Source: Streptomyces cellulosae (lineage in GTDB: Bacteria > Actinomycetota > Actinomycetes > Streptomycetales > Streptomycetaceae). Taken from it: a DNA stretch of 64,000 bases. Below, one piece after another: positions 25,403-34,755 of the stretch. The notes below the pieces were generated by a model, which saw only the letters and a program-made list of their open reading frames with translations, searched no databases and had not been told where the DNA came from. Each line of letters opens with the position of its first letter. Position 1 is the first letter of the stretch. The translations under genes and the position numbers were made by a program. The stretch spans positions 620,001 to 684,000 of the forward strand of contig NZ_JOEV01000002.1 in assembly GCF_000721105.1 (NCBI RefSeq). The letters run 5' to 3'.

Positions 25403-26611
25403 TCACCGCGGCAGGTCGGCCAACCGCGGCGGGGTTTCCCGGCCGCTGGGCTGCCCGCGGCGACCGGTCAGGTACGCGGCGAGGGCGAGGACAGCGGCAA
25501 CGGCGATGAGAGTGCAGACGGCACCCCAGCCCAGCTGGACGTAGGCGCGGGTGCCGAGCCATGACCCGGCGCTGCCGCCGAGGAACGCGCAGGTCATGTA
25601 GCCGGTGTTCAGTCGGCTGCGGGCCTCGGGGCGCAGCGCGAAGATCCGGGCCTGGTTGGCGACCTGACCGCACTGCACTGCCACGTCCAGCAGGAGCAGT
25701 CCGACCGCGAGCGCCACCAGCCCCGCCACTCCGCCCAGCGAGCCCGCGGTGAGCACCGCCGCCGCGGCGAGAGCGGCCAGGATGCACCACAGGTTCACCC
25801 GGTCGGCACCGAGCCGGTCCACCCAGCGTCCGGCCGCAGGGGCGCAGAACATGCTGCCGGCCCCGATCAGGGCCAGCAGCCCCACGGCCTGGGTACCCAT
25901 GCCGTAGCGGGGCCCGGTGATGAGCAGGGCCAGCGCGGTCCAGGCCGCGCTGAACCCGCCGAAGAGGGTGACCTGGAAGAGCACGGAGCGCCGTAGTTCC
26001 CGCTCGTCGCGCAGCATCCGCAGGGTGTCGGCGAGCAGGGTCGGGTAGCGGTCGTGCACGGCCGGGGCGTTGCCCGGCAGGGCGAGGCCGAGGACGACGG
26101 CCAGCAGCCCGGTCAGCACGGCGGCGACGAGATACGGGGCGCGCCAGCCCAGGTGCTCGCCCAGGACGCCGCCGAAGGTGCGGGCCAGCAGGATGCCGCC
26201 GATCAGGCCCGCCTGGAGGGTGCCGATCACACTGCCGCGCCGATCGGGCTCGACCAGACCCGCGGCCATGGGCAGCAGGAGCTGCGGAACCACGGTCGCC
26301 ACACCCACCACGGCACCCGCCGCAAGGAGGAGGCCGGTGGCCGGGGCGAGACCGGCGACGAGGAGAGCGACACCGGTCGTCGCGAGCAGGCCGGTGATCA
26401 GAGGGCGGCGGGGGAGTCGGTCGCCAAGGGGCACCAGCAGAAAGATTCCGACGGCGTAACCGAGCTGGGTCACCGTCGCCGCGATCGCCGCTGTGGCCGG
26501 TGGGACGCCGAGACCGTCGGCGATGAGGGGGGTGAGGGCCTGCGGGAAGTAGACGTTCGCCACGCCGACGCCACAGGCCAGCGCCATCAGAAGAGGCAGC
26601 TTGCGGGTCAT
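25403..26611 (-). CDS. MFS transporter (drug/efflux type)
   Basis: 402 residues with about 12 hydrophobic segments. It opens RKLPLLMALACGVGVANVYF, has the loop 2-3 motif as PLGDRLPRRPL, and GMGTQAVGLLALIGAG in the second half. This matches DHA1-type efflux carriers. ATG 26611 has GGAG seven bases upstream; a GTG at 26614 is adjacent. It is divergent from a TetR gene, and the gap carries two inverted repeats, the classical layout of a repressor-controlled exporter. The substrate is unknown. Confidence 0.88.
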   Translation of the reverse strand: MTRKLPLLMALACGVGVANVYFPQALTPLIADGLGVPPATAAIAATVTQLGYAVGIFLLVPLGDRLPRRPLITGLLATTGVALLVAGLAPATGLLLAAGAVVGVATVVPQLLLPMAAGLVEPDRRGSVIGTLQAGLIGGILLARTFGGVLGEHLGWRAPYLVAAVLTGLLAVVLGLALPGNAPAVHDRYPTLLADTLRMLRDERELRRSVLFQVTLFGGFSAAWTALALLITGPRYGMGTQAVGLLALIGAGSMFCAPAAGRWVDRLGADRVNLWCILAALAAAAVLTAGSLGGVAGLVALAVGLLLLDVAVQCGQVANQARIFALRPEARSRLNTGYMTCAFLGGSAGSWLGTRAYVQLGWGAVCTLIAVAAVLALAAYLTGRRGQPSGRETPPRLADLPR

Positions 26612-26622
26612 CACTCAGCTCC

Positions 26623-26648
26623 AACCGAACGAACTGGATGGTTCGGTT
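26623..26648. promoter_or_regulatory. TetR operator candidate near the MFS start
   Basis: AACCGAAC-N10-GTTCGGTT, 12 bases upstream of the MFS start, with an overlapping CGAACGAACTGG. It shares the CGAAC/GTTCG half-sites of the palindrome at 26682-26697. Confidence 0.6.
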
Positions 26649-26681
26649 ATCGAGCGTGACACTCACACCTTGGATTCGTCA

Positions 26682-26697
26682 AACGAACCAGTTCGTT
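26682..26697. promoter_or_regulatory. TetR operator candidate near the TetR start
   Basis: The perfect palindrome AACGAAC-CA-GTTCGTT lies 12 bases before the tetR start at 26710, positioned for autorepression. Confidence 0.7.
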
Positions 26698-26709
26698 ACC
26701 ATCGGATGC

Positions 26710-27285
26710 ATGGCATACGACTCCACGGCGACCAAAGAACGCATCCTCGCTGCGGCGACCACGGAGTTCGCCGGACATGGCGTCGCCGGCGCCCGGGTGG
26801 ACCGTATCGCCGCCGCGGCCAAGGCGAACAAGCGCGCGATCTACGACTACTTCGGCGACAAGAGCAAGCTTTTCGCCCTCGTCGTCGAACGCACCCTGGC
26901 CGACCTCGCCGAGGCCGTCCCGCCGAGCGACGACCTGCCCGGCTACGCCGAGCGCCTCTTCGACTACCACCGCGCCCACCCCGAGGCCCTGCGACTGGTC
27001 ATGTGGGAGGCCCTGGAGATCGGTGAGGAGCCCGTCCCGGCGGAAGAGGCCCGCACCCGCCACTACCAGGACAAGATCGACGCCGCCGAATCCGGTGGGG
27101 CGGACGGCGACGCACGGACCCGCGTGTTCTTCACCCTCGCCCTGGCCGGCTGGAGCATCGGCATGCCCCAGTTGCGGCGCATGGTCCTCGGCTCCGACCA
27201 CAGCCTCGACGACCTCCGCGACGAGGTCGCGCGGTCCGTACGGGCCCTGTCGACAGGGGGAGAGGCGCCCCGGCAAGACCGGTGA
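26710..27285 (+). CDS. TetR-family regulator of the MFS gene
   Basis: 191 residues. N-terminal helix-turn-helix: TKERILAAATTEFAGHGVAGARVDRIAAAAKANKRAIYDYFGDKSKLF. The C-terminal region with FDYHRAHPEALRLVMWEALE belongs to the TetR_C group often paired with MFS pumps. ATG 26710 follows the operator. It is divergent from the transporter gene and ends directly at a hairpin (27286-27313). Confidence 0.9.
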   Translation: MAYDSTATKERILAAATTEFAGHGVAGARVDRIAAAAKANKRAIYDYFGDKSKLFALVVERTLADLAEAVPPSDDLPGYAERLFDYHRAHPEALRLVMWEALEIGEEPVPAEEARTRHYQDKIDAAESGGADGDARTRVFFTLALAGWSIGMPQLRRMVLGSDHSLDDLRDEVARSVRALSTGGEAPRQDR

Positions 27286-27313
27286 CCCCGCCGCGGACGC
27301 ACCCGCGGCGGGG
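27286..27313 (+). terminator. 11-bp stem terminator after the tetR gene
   Basis: CCCCGCCGCGG starts on the base after the tetR stop and pairs with 27303-27313 around a 6-base loop. Confidence 0.7.
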
Positions 27314-28207
27314 AGGGCGCGGCGACCTGCCGGTCGACGAAGCCGGACCACACGCGGTGGCAGGACATCGGCATGGGGGAGCATCGGCTCAGCCGGCGTG
27401 CCCCTCCATCAGCCACGTATGGATGAACGGCCAACCAGCTCCGGTTGTTTCCCGCCCCCATCCGCAGCCGAGGAACTTGTCGCTGAGGGTGGCGAGTTCG
27501 TCGTTGCCGAGGCATTCTCCTGGTCCGCCGTCGTGTACCGGGGGAGCCGCACTACAGCTCACGGGGTTCCTCCTCGAGTGGGCTGACTCACCCCGGAGCG
27601 GAACTGCCGCACGAGCGTTCCCGGGTCCCGTACGGCCTGCCACATGCCCATCGACAGCAGCGCCAGGCTGCAGCGAAGCACCAACGGAGGAAGGGGCCGG
27701 TGACGATCGCAATGGTCGGGTTCAGGTGGCGACCACTGGGTGGCCGTTCGGCAGCGGTTCGCTGTCCTGGCTGATTGAGGCCGGTGGCGGCACGGATCTC
27801 GCCTACGGGCTGTGAGCCCTTGGGCCCGAGATCTGCCCGGCGTCAGCAGGTCGAGACCGTTCGCATCTCTCGGACCGCCCTCTCCGGTCAGTGTCCTCGT
27901 CCCCGGCGACACTTCGTCGTCAGCGAGGTCGTAGAGAACGGCGCGCCATGTGAACTCGTTCATCTCGCGGGCCCGGACGCCGGGGGTGACGGCGGCGGCG
28001 AGGCCGCCGCCCGCGCCGGCACCAGCGAGCCGGGCGCGGTCGATCCGCGAGCAGCGGCCGCCCAGATTCATCCTGCCGCCGTGCATCCAGTACACGCGGG
28101 GTGCGGCGCCGGTGTGATCAGTGTTCGCGGGGCTGAAGAGCGACAGAGGGGATCGGAGCACCGTCCCTTCCGCCGTCCGGCGCTCACCCCGATACCCGCG
28201 CCTGCCT
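27314..28207. other. Gene graveyard of about 0.9 kb
   Basis: No intact gene is supported. An esterase remnant lies at 27820-28110 (separate entry). On the minus strand another open tail ends at 27389 with DELATLSDKFLGCGWGRE and IHTWLMEG, which looks protein-like but which I cannot assign. The stretch separates the MFS/TetR pair from the rhamnosidase gene. Confidence 0.45.
27820..28110 (-). pseudogene. Decayed esterase (hormone-sensitive-lipase family)
   Basis: The minus-strand frame reads RVYWMHGGRMNLGG (oxyanion HGG box), then soon AGAGAGGGLAAAV, which corresponds to the nucleophile elbow GxSAGGGLAA with the Ser changed to Gly, then EFTWRAVLYDL and DEVSPGT, matching the cap/acid region (FxWRALLGD..DDVSPYAAPAR). 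About 200 residues expected between these blocks are deleted, and neither start nor end is intact. It is a clear remnant. Confidence 0.6.
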
Positions 28208-30874
28208 TCACCGCGCTTTCACGGTCCGCCACGCAGTGAACCGGCCGGGACCCGCCGCCAGTTCCTCACCCCCGGGGAAGACGACGGTGGCGGTGGAGGC
28301 GGGAGGGACGTCGACGGTGACGTGCAGTTCGTCGCCCTCGGTGAGCCACTCGACCGCGATGGTCCCCCGTGGGCCCTCGAAGGTCCCGCGCGCCCAGCCG
28401 AGCGACGCATGGAGCACGGGCGCGACGACGAACGACTCCCAGGCCACCGAGCCCTCGGCCTGCCGCAGTCCGAGGGTGTGGGTGTGCAGGAAGTTGACGA
28501 CGGCGCCCTTGCTGTAGTGGTTGAGCGAGTCGTGCGCGTGGCCGTTCTCGTCGACGCCCTCCCAGTCCTCCCACATGGTGGTGGCGCCGCGGTCGAGCAT
28601 GGCGAGCCAGGACGGCGCGGTGCGTTGCAGCAGTACCTCGTAGGCGAGGTCGGCATGGCCGGTGTCGGCGAGCAGGGGCAGCAGGTCGGCGGTGGAGAGG
28701 AAGCCGGTGCCCAGGTGCGTCCCGGCCGCGCGGATGAGGGCCACCAGACGCTCGACGGCCGCGTCACGCAGCTTCTCGGGCATCAGTCCGAAGGTGAGGG
28801 CGCGGACGTAGGCGGCCTGGCTGTCGGTGGTGGTCCGGCCGGTGTCGTCGAGGAACTCCGTGCGCCAGGCGTCCTTGATCTGCTGCGCCAACTCCGTGTA
28901 GCGGGCGGCCTCGGCGTCGTGACCCAGGAGGGCGGCCACCTCGGCGAGGAGGGAGGTGGAGCGGTACAGGAAGGCGGTGCCCACCTCGCCCTTGTCGGTG
29001 CTCATCCAGCCGTCCGGGCCGTCCTCCACCGGCTCGATCGGCGTGCCGTCCTCGGCGCGGGCTTTCGGCTCGGCCCACTCGCCCCAGTGGAAGGAGCCGT
29101 CCCAGACGAACTCCTCGTGGGGCAGGGGCCGGGCCGAGCGGGCCACTCGGGAGGGGTGGCGGGCGGTGCGGGCGGTGGTCAGTGCCCATTCGACCCAGCG
29201 GACCATGGCGTCCCAGTTCTCGGCGAGCACCCGGCTGTCGCCGTAGGTCTCGTACAGCACCCAGGGCACCAGCACGATGGCGTCGCCCCAGCCGGCGGAG
29301 CCCGTCATCATGTCCAGCCGCTGGTCGGTGCGGAGCTTGGCGCGTCGTCCGTCGGGGGAGAAGTTGGCGATGCGACCGTCGTCGAGTTGGTCGTCGCGGA
29401 CCGAGCGGAGCCACTTGCGGCTGAAGCCGGACACGTCGTAGAGGCGTGCGGCGCTGGGCGCGAAGACCTGGTAGTCGCCGGTCCAGCCGATGCACTCGCG
29501 GGTGGGGCAGTCGGTGGGCACGTCCACGGCGTTGCCGCGGAAGCTCCAGCGGACGACCTCGTGCAGACGGTTGAGGTCCTGGTTGCCGCAGGCGAAGGTA
29601 CCGGCGGGCCGCAGGTCGGTGTGGACCACCCGCGTGGTGAGGCCGGCGGCGTCCAGCGGGACGTCGCCGCGCTCCAGTCGGGCGTACCGGAACCCGTGCA
29701 CGGTGTGGCGGGGCTCGAAGGTCTCGCCGGGGGCCCCGGAGGAGACGACCTCGTCGCGCTGGACGAAGACGGTCACCGGATCGCCGGGGCGCTGGATGTC
29801 CAGGTGGGAGGTGGTCAGGTCCCCGGTGACGGGGTCGAGGTGCTCACCATGGTCGATCACGGTCCGGGTGCCGGCCGGTCCGAGGTCGGTGAGGACGAGC
29901 CAGCCGGAGGCGTTCTGGCCGAAGTCGGCGATCCAGGCGCCGTGCGGCAGGCGGGTGAGCGAGACGACGGGGCGGTCCTCGACGCGGCGCACGGGCGGGG
30001 CAGGGGACCAGTCGACGGGGGGCGCGGTGACGGCGTCGACGAGGACGGGCCGCTCAGGGCCCCGGGGGGCGAGGAAGTCGGTGATCTGGCCGTCCCTCAG
30101 GTCGGCGCGGGTCACGGAGCCCCGGGCGGAGGTCCAGTGCTCGTCGGTGCGTACGACCCTGCGCGTCCCGTCGGCGTACTCCAGATGCAACTCCAGCCGA
30201 GCTGCGAGGAGTTCCCCCCAGCCTGCCGGTTTGCGGAAGGCGCCGACCTGGCCGCGGTACCAGCCGTCGGACAGCAGGATCTCGACGGTGTTGACGCCGG
30301 GGCGAACGGACGCGGTGACGTCGGCGGCCTGGGCGTACAGCGTGCGGTCGTACGAGGTCGACCCGGGCGAGAGTTCGACGGTGCCCGCGCGCTCGTCGTT
30401 GACGAACGCCTCGTACACGCCCAGGGCCGTGGAGTACAGGCGGGCGCGGACCACCTCGGCGGTGGTGAAGGTGGAGCACAGGACGTGCGTGGGGCGGGTC
30501 CCGGGCTCGCGGCGCGCGTCCTCAGGATCGTCCGCGGGCGTGATCCAGTGTGCCGTCCAGTCCTCGTCGAGGAGCCCGGCCTCGAAGACGTGCCAGGCGC
30601 TCCACCGCGAGCTCTTCGCGTCCGCGTGCGTTCGGACGCGCCATCGCACGCGCTCACCACTGCCCAGCGGGCGGGTCGGCCAGTCGACGAACAGGTGGTC
30701 GCCGACGTGCGCCGTCTGCGGCGAACGCCCGTCGACGTGGATCTCCAGCTCGTGGGCTGTACGCGTGGGTATGCCACCCGGAGGCTTCCACGACAGTCGC
30801 GGACGGCTTCCGGAGACCGGGAACTGGTCGCCGCCGAAATCGATCGTGAGGTCGTACGGAGCGAGCATGGCCAT
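28208..30874 (-). CDS. GH78 alpha-L-rhamnosidase
   Basis: 888 residues, no signal peptide, so intracellular. N-terminal beta domains carry RPRLSWKPPGG and WPTRPLGSGERVRWRVR; the Bac_rhamnosid N region has STALGVYEAFVNDERAG; the (alpha/alpha)6 barrel has the catalytic signature DVPTDCPTRECIGWTGD (about 455-470) and TMWEDWEG later; the C-terminal sandwich ends VTVDVPPASTATVVFPGG. ATG 30874 has GAGGG five bases upstream. It reads in the same direction as, and lies downstream of, the lacI gene. It would release L-rhamnose from imported glycosides. Confidence 0.92.
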   Translation of the reverse strand: MAMLAPYDLTIDFGGDQFPVSGSRPRLSWKPPGGIPTRTAHELEIHVDGRSPQTAHVGDHLFVDWPTRPLGSGERVRWRVRTHADAKSSRWSAWHVFEAGLLDEDWTAHWITPADDPEDARREPGTRPTHVLCSTFTTAEVVRARLYSTALGVYEAFVNDERAGTVELSPGSTSYDRTLYAQAADVTASVRPGVNTVEILLSDGWYRGQVGAFRKPAGWGELLAARLELHLEYADGTRRVVRTDEHWTSARGSVTRADLRDGQITDFLAPRGPERPVLVDAVTAPPVDWSPAPPVRRVEDRPVVSLTRLPHGAWIADFGQNASGWLVLTDLGPAGTRTVIDHGEHLDPVTGDLTTSHLDIQRPGDPVTVFVQRDEVVSSGAPGETFEPRHTVHGFRYARLERGDVPLDAAGLTTRVVHTDLRPAGTFACGNQDLNRLHEVVRWSFRGNAVDVPTDCPTRECIGWTGDYQVFAPSAARLYDVSGFSRKWLRSVRDDQLDDGRIANFSPDGRRAKLRTDQRLDMMTGSAGWGDAIVLVPWVLYETYGDSRVLAENWDAMVRWVEWALTTARTARHPSRVARSARPLPHEEFVWDGSFHWGEWAEPKARAEDGTPIEPVEDGPDGWMSTDKGEVGTAFLYRSTSLLAEVAALLGHDAEAARYTELAQQIKDAWRTEFLDDTGRTTTDSQAAYVRALTFGLMPEKLRDAAVERLVALIRAAGTHLGTGFLSTADLLPLLADTGHADLAYEVLLQRTAPSWLAMLDRGATTMWEDWEGVDENGHAHDSLNHYSKGAVVNFLHTHTLGLRQAEGSVAWESFVVAPVLHASLGWARGTFEGPRGTIAVEWLTEGDELHVTVDVPPASTATVVFPGGEELAAGPGRFTAWRTVKAR

Positions 30875-31030
30875 TGACGCCCTCGCCTCCCCTTCCATGT
30901 GGGTCAGTCGGTTGTTCACTGCCGGTGCCGGACGAGTGCGCGCGGGGCGTTCTTGGCCCGCGAGGGCGTGCGGCAGCCGGGGTCGCCGTCCGCCGCGTCC
31001 CGGACGGTCAGGCGTGCGTGCCGGACGGGG

Positions 31031-32104
31031 TCAGAAGGCGGCACCGGTGTCGGTCTGCCCTGCGCCGTCGGGGTCGGTATCGGCGGGGACCGGTCCGGTC
31101 GATTCCCGGAGCACCAGCCTCGTGGCCAGCTCGACGTGGTGGGAATCGATCTCCTCCGCGGCAGCCAGACGAAGAGCGGTCCGCACGGCAACGGCACCCA
31201 TCTCGTTGATGGGTTGGTGGACGGTGCTCAGCGGCGGTGAGGTGACCCGGGCCAGCGGCGTGTCGTCGAAGCCGACGACGCTGAGGTCCTCCGGGACCCG
31301 CAGGCCACGCAGCCGGGCGGCCTCGATGACTCCGGCGGCCAGCTCGTCGCACGCGGCGAACACCGCGGTCGGCGCGGGGTCCGCGGCCAGCAGCCGCTTG
31401 CCGTGCTCGACGCCCTCCGCGGTGTGGAAGCTGCCGGCGTGCCGGACCAGGTCTCCCAGTACGGGTACGGCGGCCGCCTCCATGGCGCTGCGGAATCCGT
31501 GCAGTCGGGCCTGGTTGGAGCTGGCGTCCTCCTTGCCGCCGAGGTAGGCGATGCGGCGGTGGCCGAGGGAGAGCAGATGCGTGGTGGCGGCACGGCCACC
31601 GGCGAAGTAGGTCGAACCGACGCTGACGATCGAAGGGTCGGGCACCTCCGGGTCGAGCAGCACGAGCGGCAGGCGAACCCGGCTCAGGGCTTCGACGATC
31701 GGAGGGGACAAGGTGTTGGCGGTGACGGCGATGACCGCGCGCCGGCCGGCGGCGGCCAGATTGTGCGCCCAACCGGCGGGGTCTGCAGCAGGATCACGAT
31801 CGCCCCGTCTGCTGACCACCACGCCGACGCCCTCCCGGACCCCGGCATCCACCACGGCCTGGACCATGGCGGTGCAGTAGATGCTCAACTCCTCGAAGCC
31901 GAAGAACAGCTCGACGGTGGGGTGTGAGCGCAGGTCGTCCCGGTTCCCGCCGTAGTTGTGCTGACGCATCAGCTCCAGCACCGCGTCACGGGTCTGCTGG
32001 GCGACATCAGGGCGCCCGTTGACGACCTTGGAGACGGTGGCGACCGAGACGCCTGCGTACTCGGCGATCTGCGCCAATGTCACTCGGTTGGAAACGGATG
32101 CCAT
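31031..32104 (-). CDS. LacI-family transcriptional regulator
   Basis: 357 residues. The HTH and hinge helix are at 1-60 (VTLAQIAEYAGVSVATVSKVVNG), followed by a periplasmic-binding-like sugar domain (FGFEELSIYCTAMVQAVVDAG, VVGFDDTPLARVTSPPLSTVHQP). ATG 32104 has AAAGGGG upstream. It is divergent from the ABC transporter genes and precedes the rhamnosidase gene in its own direction. Two CGAAA-N4-TTTCG-type operators flank the promoter region. It is a probable substrate-relieved repressor of the sugar unit. Confidence 0.92.
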   Translation of the reverse strand: MASVSNRVTLAQIAEYAGVSVATVSKVVNGRPDVAQQTRDAVLELMRQHNYGGNRDDLRSHPTVELFFGFEELSIYCTAMVQAVVDAGVREGVGVVVSRRGDRDPAADPAGWAHNLAAAGRRAVIAVTANTLSPPIVEALSRVRLPLVLLDPEVPDPSIVSVGSTYFAGGRAATTHLLSLGHRRIAYLGGKEDASSNQARLHGFRSAMEAAAVPVLGDLVRHAGSFHTAEGVEHGKRLLAADPAPTAVFAACDELAAGVIEAARLRGLRVPEDLSVVGFDDTPLARVTSPPLSTVHQPINEMGAVAVRTALRLAAAEEIDSHHVELATRLVLRESTGPVPADTDPDGAGQTDTGAAF

Positions 32105-32162
32105 GAGTCCCCTTTGGCGCCAGTGCCGGTCTGAGCATTCCTCGTCCTGAACACACTAGCAT

Positions 32163-32176
32163 CGAAATATTTTTCG
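32163..32176. promoter_or_regulatory. LacI operator candidate 1
   Basis: The perfect inverted repeat CGAAA-TATT-TTTCG lies 59 bases upstream of the lacI start in an AT-rich stretch. It has the same 5-4-5 layout as the site at 32285-32298. Confidence 0.65.
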
Positions 32177-32235
32177 TAGACCTTTCGACCCCTTCAGGCG
32201 GGAAAACCCGGTCGAAACAAGGTCGACGCAGGGGG

Positions 32236-32264
32236 TTGACGAAGGTCATCGACATGCTTAGCGT
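32236..32264 (+). promoter_or_regulatory. Promoter of the ABC transporter operon
   Basis: TTGACG at 32236-32241 is followed after 17 bases by TAGCGT at 32259-32264. The LacI operator at 32285-32298 would lie just downstream of the transcription start, a roadblock position. The leader to the binding-protein start at 32517 is about 245 bases. Confidence 0.5.
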
Positions 32265-32284
32265 TCTCGGTCAGCAGGATTCTA

Positions 32285-32298
32285 GGAAATCAATTTCG
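32285..32298. promoter_or_regulatory. LacI operator candidate 2
   Basis: GGAAA-TCAA-TTTCG matches the site at 32163-32176 in 9 of 10 half-site bases with identical spacing, 20 bases after the predicted -10 box. Confidence 0.65.
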
Positions 32299-32516
32299 AT
32301 GTTCTGGGTCACGAATTTTCGGAGTACTTCCGACGGACGTGACCCCATTCGAACTTGGGCGGCACGGTGAGCACCTGGCACCCGCCCCGGTCTTCCTCTG
32401 CGGCAGCAGCCCGCCTTCTGGTCAGGTCGCCCTGCTCAAGAACCTGCAGATCCCGCCGGTCTCGATCGTCCGGCGCCTCGACACCATCGTCACCGACCCA
32501 TGGAGGAGGACTCGCG

Positions 32517-33848
32517 ATGAGGCGAGACCACACCGCGGAGGCTGTTTCGCCGACCGCAGCCACATTCCTGTCCCGGCGCGGCTTCCTCGGCGCCGTCGGC
32601 GGCGGGCTGGCTGCCACCACGCTGGCCGCCTGCGGGTCGGACGGGGGCAGTACGGGAAGCAGCTCCGAGATCGTGTTCATGAACCAGTCCCGCGGACAGG
32701 CGGCGGCGCTCGGACAACTGGCGCGGAAGTACACGCAGCAGACCGGCGTGAAGATCAAGGTCGACAACGTCGGACCGGCCGACTTCCTGACCAAGCTCCA
32801 GTCGAGCTCCCAGTCCCGCGACATGCCGGACATCTACTCGGCGATGGACTCCTTCTCCATGGCGCCCTACTACAAGGCCGGTTGGGCCATGGACCTGAGC
32901 GACCGGCTGAAGGGCAGCTGGGGGGACACCTTCCGGCCCGCCACGATCAAGGCGTCGACGTTCGCGGCGGACAATTCACAGGGCGTGAAGCCGGGCATCT
33001 ACAGCGCCCACTGGGAGGCCCCGGCCCTGGGGATCTTCATCAACGCCGCGATGTTCGAGGCCGCCGGACTCGACCCGGACAAGCCGGCCGCCACCATGAG
33101 CGAGTTCATCGACCAACTGGTCAAGATCAAGAAGTCCGGGAAGGACCCCTTCTGGTTCGCGGCCAGCAACTCCAACCAGCTCGTCCAGTCCTACGCCTCC
33201 AACTACTTCACCGACGAGGAGCTGAACGCCACGTTCCTCGGCAAGGCCGGCTGGAAGAGCGACGGCTGGCGCAAGAGCCTGCAGATCCTGGTCGACCTGC
33301 GGGACGCCGGTGTGATCTCCACGGGCTCGATTCCCTCGGGCAACAGCGACAACCCGAACGTGGAGAAGGCCTTCTTCAACACCCAGGGCGTCGCGGCCAT
33401 CTTCGACGGCACCTCCGCCGTCGGTGTGGCCCGCGCGACCGCCCCGGACTTCACGGACTTCCGCTCTCTCGCGGTCCCCAAGGCCGACGACGGCACGCAG
33501 ACGCCGCGCCTGGTGGGCGGTACGGCCAAGGGAGCCGCGATCAACCCCAGGAGCAAGAACGCGGCCAAGGCCCTCACGTTCGTCCAGTGGCTGACCGAGC
33601 CGGGCCAGCAGCAGGTCTTCGCCGAGAAGGTTCCGCTCATCCCCTCCGCGCGCTCGGTGCCCGAGAAGAACATTCCGCAGCAGCTGGCGGGCATCGCCGC
33701 GAAGATCTCCGACGTCCAACTCGTCCAGAACCAGATGAAAGTGCAGGTCATCACCGCCCTGCAGAAGGGCGCTCAGGCCATCGTGCTCAAGGAGCGCACG
33801 GTCGACCAGGTCCTCGGCGACCTCGACGCGGCGCAGCGGAACGCGTAG
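32517..33848 (+). CDS. ABC transporter sugar-binding lipoprotein (CUT1 family)
   Basis: 443 residues. The signal has a twin-arginine motif SRRGFLGAV (19-27) and a lipobox LAAC with Cys39, so it is a Tat-exported lipoprotein on the outer face of the membrane. The mature part is a cluster 1 sugar-binding protein: EIVFMNQSRGQAA, LTKLQSSSQSRDMPDIYS, GIFINAAMFEAAGL and ALTFVQWLTEPGQQQVF. ATG 32517 with GGAGGAGGA upstream is preferred over earlier in-frame starts. No ATPase gene is linked, as is usual in Streptomyces, where MsiK is shared. Confidence 0.92.
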   Translation: MRRDHTAEAVSPTAATFLSRRGFLGAVGGGLAATTLAACGSDGGSTGSSSEIVFMNQSRGQAAALGQLARKYTQQTGVKIKVDNVGPADFLTKLQSSSQSRDMPDIYSAMDSFSMAPYYKAGWAMDLSDRLKGSWGDTFRPATIKASTFAADNSQGVKPGIYSAHWEAPALGIFINAAMFEAAGLDPDKPAATMSEFIDQLVKIKKSGKDPFWFAASNSNQLVQSYASNYFTDEELNATFLGKAGWKSDGWRKSLQILVDLRDAGVISTGSIPSGNSDNPNVEKAFFNTQGVAAIFDGTSAVGVARATAPDFTDFRSLAVPKADDGTQTPRLVGGTAKGAAINPRSKNAAKALTFVQWLTEPGQQQVFAEKVPLIPSARSVPEKNIPQQLAGIAAKISDVQLVQNQMKVQVITALQKGAQAIVLKERTVDQVLGDLDAAQRNA

Positions 33849-34753
33849 TGAGGCACCGCACCCGGATGCTGGCCGCCGGTGTCTTCCTGGCTCCGGCGCT
33901 GGCCATGATCGCCATGTTCACGGTCGTCCCCTTCGTTCAGGGCATCCTGCTGAGCTTCCAGTCCTGGGACGGGGTGAGTCCGGACGCGCCCTACGTCGGG
34001 CTCGCCAACTACCGCTTCGTGCTGCACGACACCGAGTTCTTGGGCTCGATGAAGAACGCCGTCGTCTTCGGCGTCGTCGGTCTGGTCGTCGCCAACGCGG
34101 TGTCGCTGGTCATGGCCCTGGCCGTGCACCGCGCCCGCCGCGGGGCGGCGTTCTTCCGCACCGTCTACTACCTGCCCGGGGTGTTCTCCACGGTGGTGGT
34201 GGGCGTGATGTTCGCGTGGTTCCTCGACCCGAAGATCGGGGTCGTCAATCAGACGCTGAAGGCGGTCGGACTCGACGGTCTCCAGCACAACTGGCTGGGT
34301 GACCCCAAGACGGTCCTGATCGCGGTCGCCGTCGTGTTCGTCTGGTACCACTGGGGCTTCGGCTTCATCCTCTTCCTCGCCGGCCGGCAGGACGTGCCCC
34401 AGGAGCTGTACGAGGCCGCGTCGCTGGACGGGGCCCGCGGCTGGGCCCAGTTCCGCTATGTCACCTGGCCGTCGATGTCCCATGTCACCGGCATCGTCAG
34501 CGTGCTGACCCTGCTGAGCGGCCTGCAGATCTTCGGCACCGTCCAGGTGCTGACCAACGGGGGCCCCGCCGGTCATACCGAGGTCCCCACTCTCGACATC
34601 TACCAACAGGCCTTCCAGTTCAGCGAGTACGGTCGCGCGGCCGCGATGTCGGTCATCTTCGGGGTGTGCCTGATCGTCCTCGCCTGCGTCCAGCTGTGGG
34701 TCTCCCGCAGGCTCGGCGGAAGCACGGGCTCACGGGCGGAGAAGGGAAGTTGA
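33848..34753 (+). CDS. ABC transporter permease (MalF/UgpA type)
   Basis: 301 residues with about six membrane segments (from FLAPALAMIAMFTVVPF to VIFGVCLIVLACVQLW). The EAA loop that contacts the ATPase is ELYEAASLDGARGWAQF. GTG 33848 overlaps the preceding stop (TAGTG), indicating coupling to the binding protein. It pairs with the permease that follows to form the channel of an oligosaccharide importer. Confidence 0.92.
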   Translation: MRHRTRMLAAGVFLAPALAMIAMFTVVPFVQGILLSFQSWDGVSPDAPYVGLANYRFVLHDTEFLGSMKNAVVFGVVGLVVANAVSLVMALAVHRARRGAAFFRTVYYLPGVFSTVVVGVMFAWFLDPKIGVVNQTLKAVGLDGLQHNWLGDPKTVLIAVAVVFVWYHWGFGFILFLAGRQDVPQELYEAASLDGARGWAQFRYVTWPSMSHVTGIVSVLTLLSGLQIFGTVQVLTNGGPAGHTEVPTLDIYQQAFQFSEYGRAAAMSVIFGVCLIVLACVQLWVSRRLGGSTGSRAEKGS

Positions 34754-34755
34754 CG

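Noticed and set aside
28121..30877. A 918-codon plus-strand frame opposite the GH78 gene
   Set aside because: Gly/Val/Glu-rich shadow of the rhamnosidase; the minus-strand frame has the complete GH78 signature.
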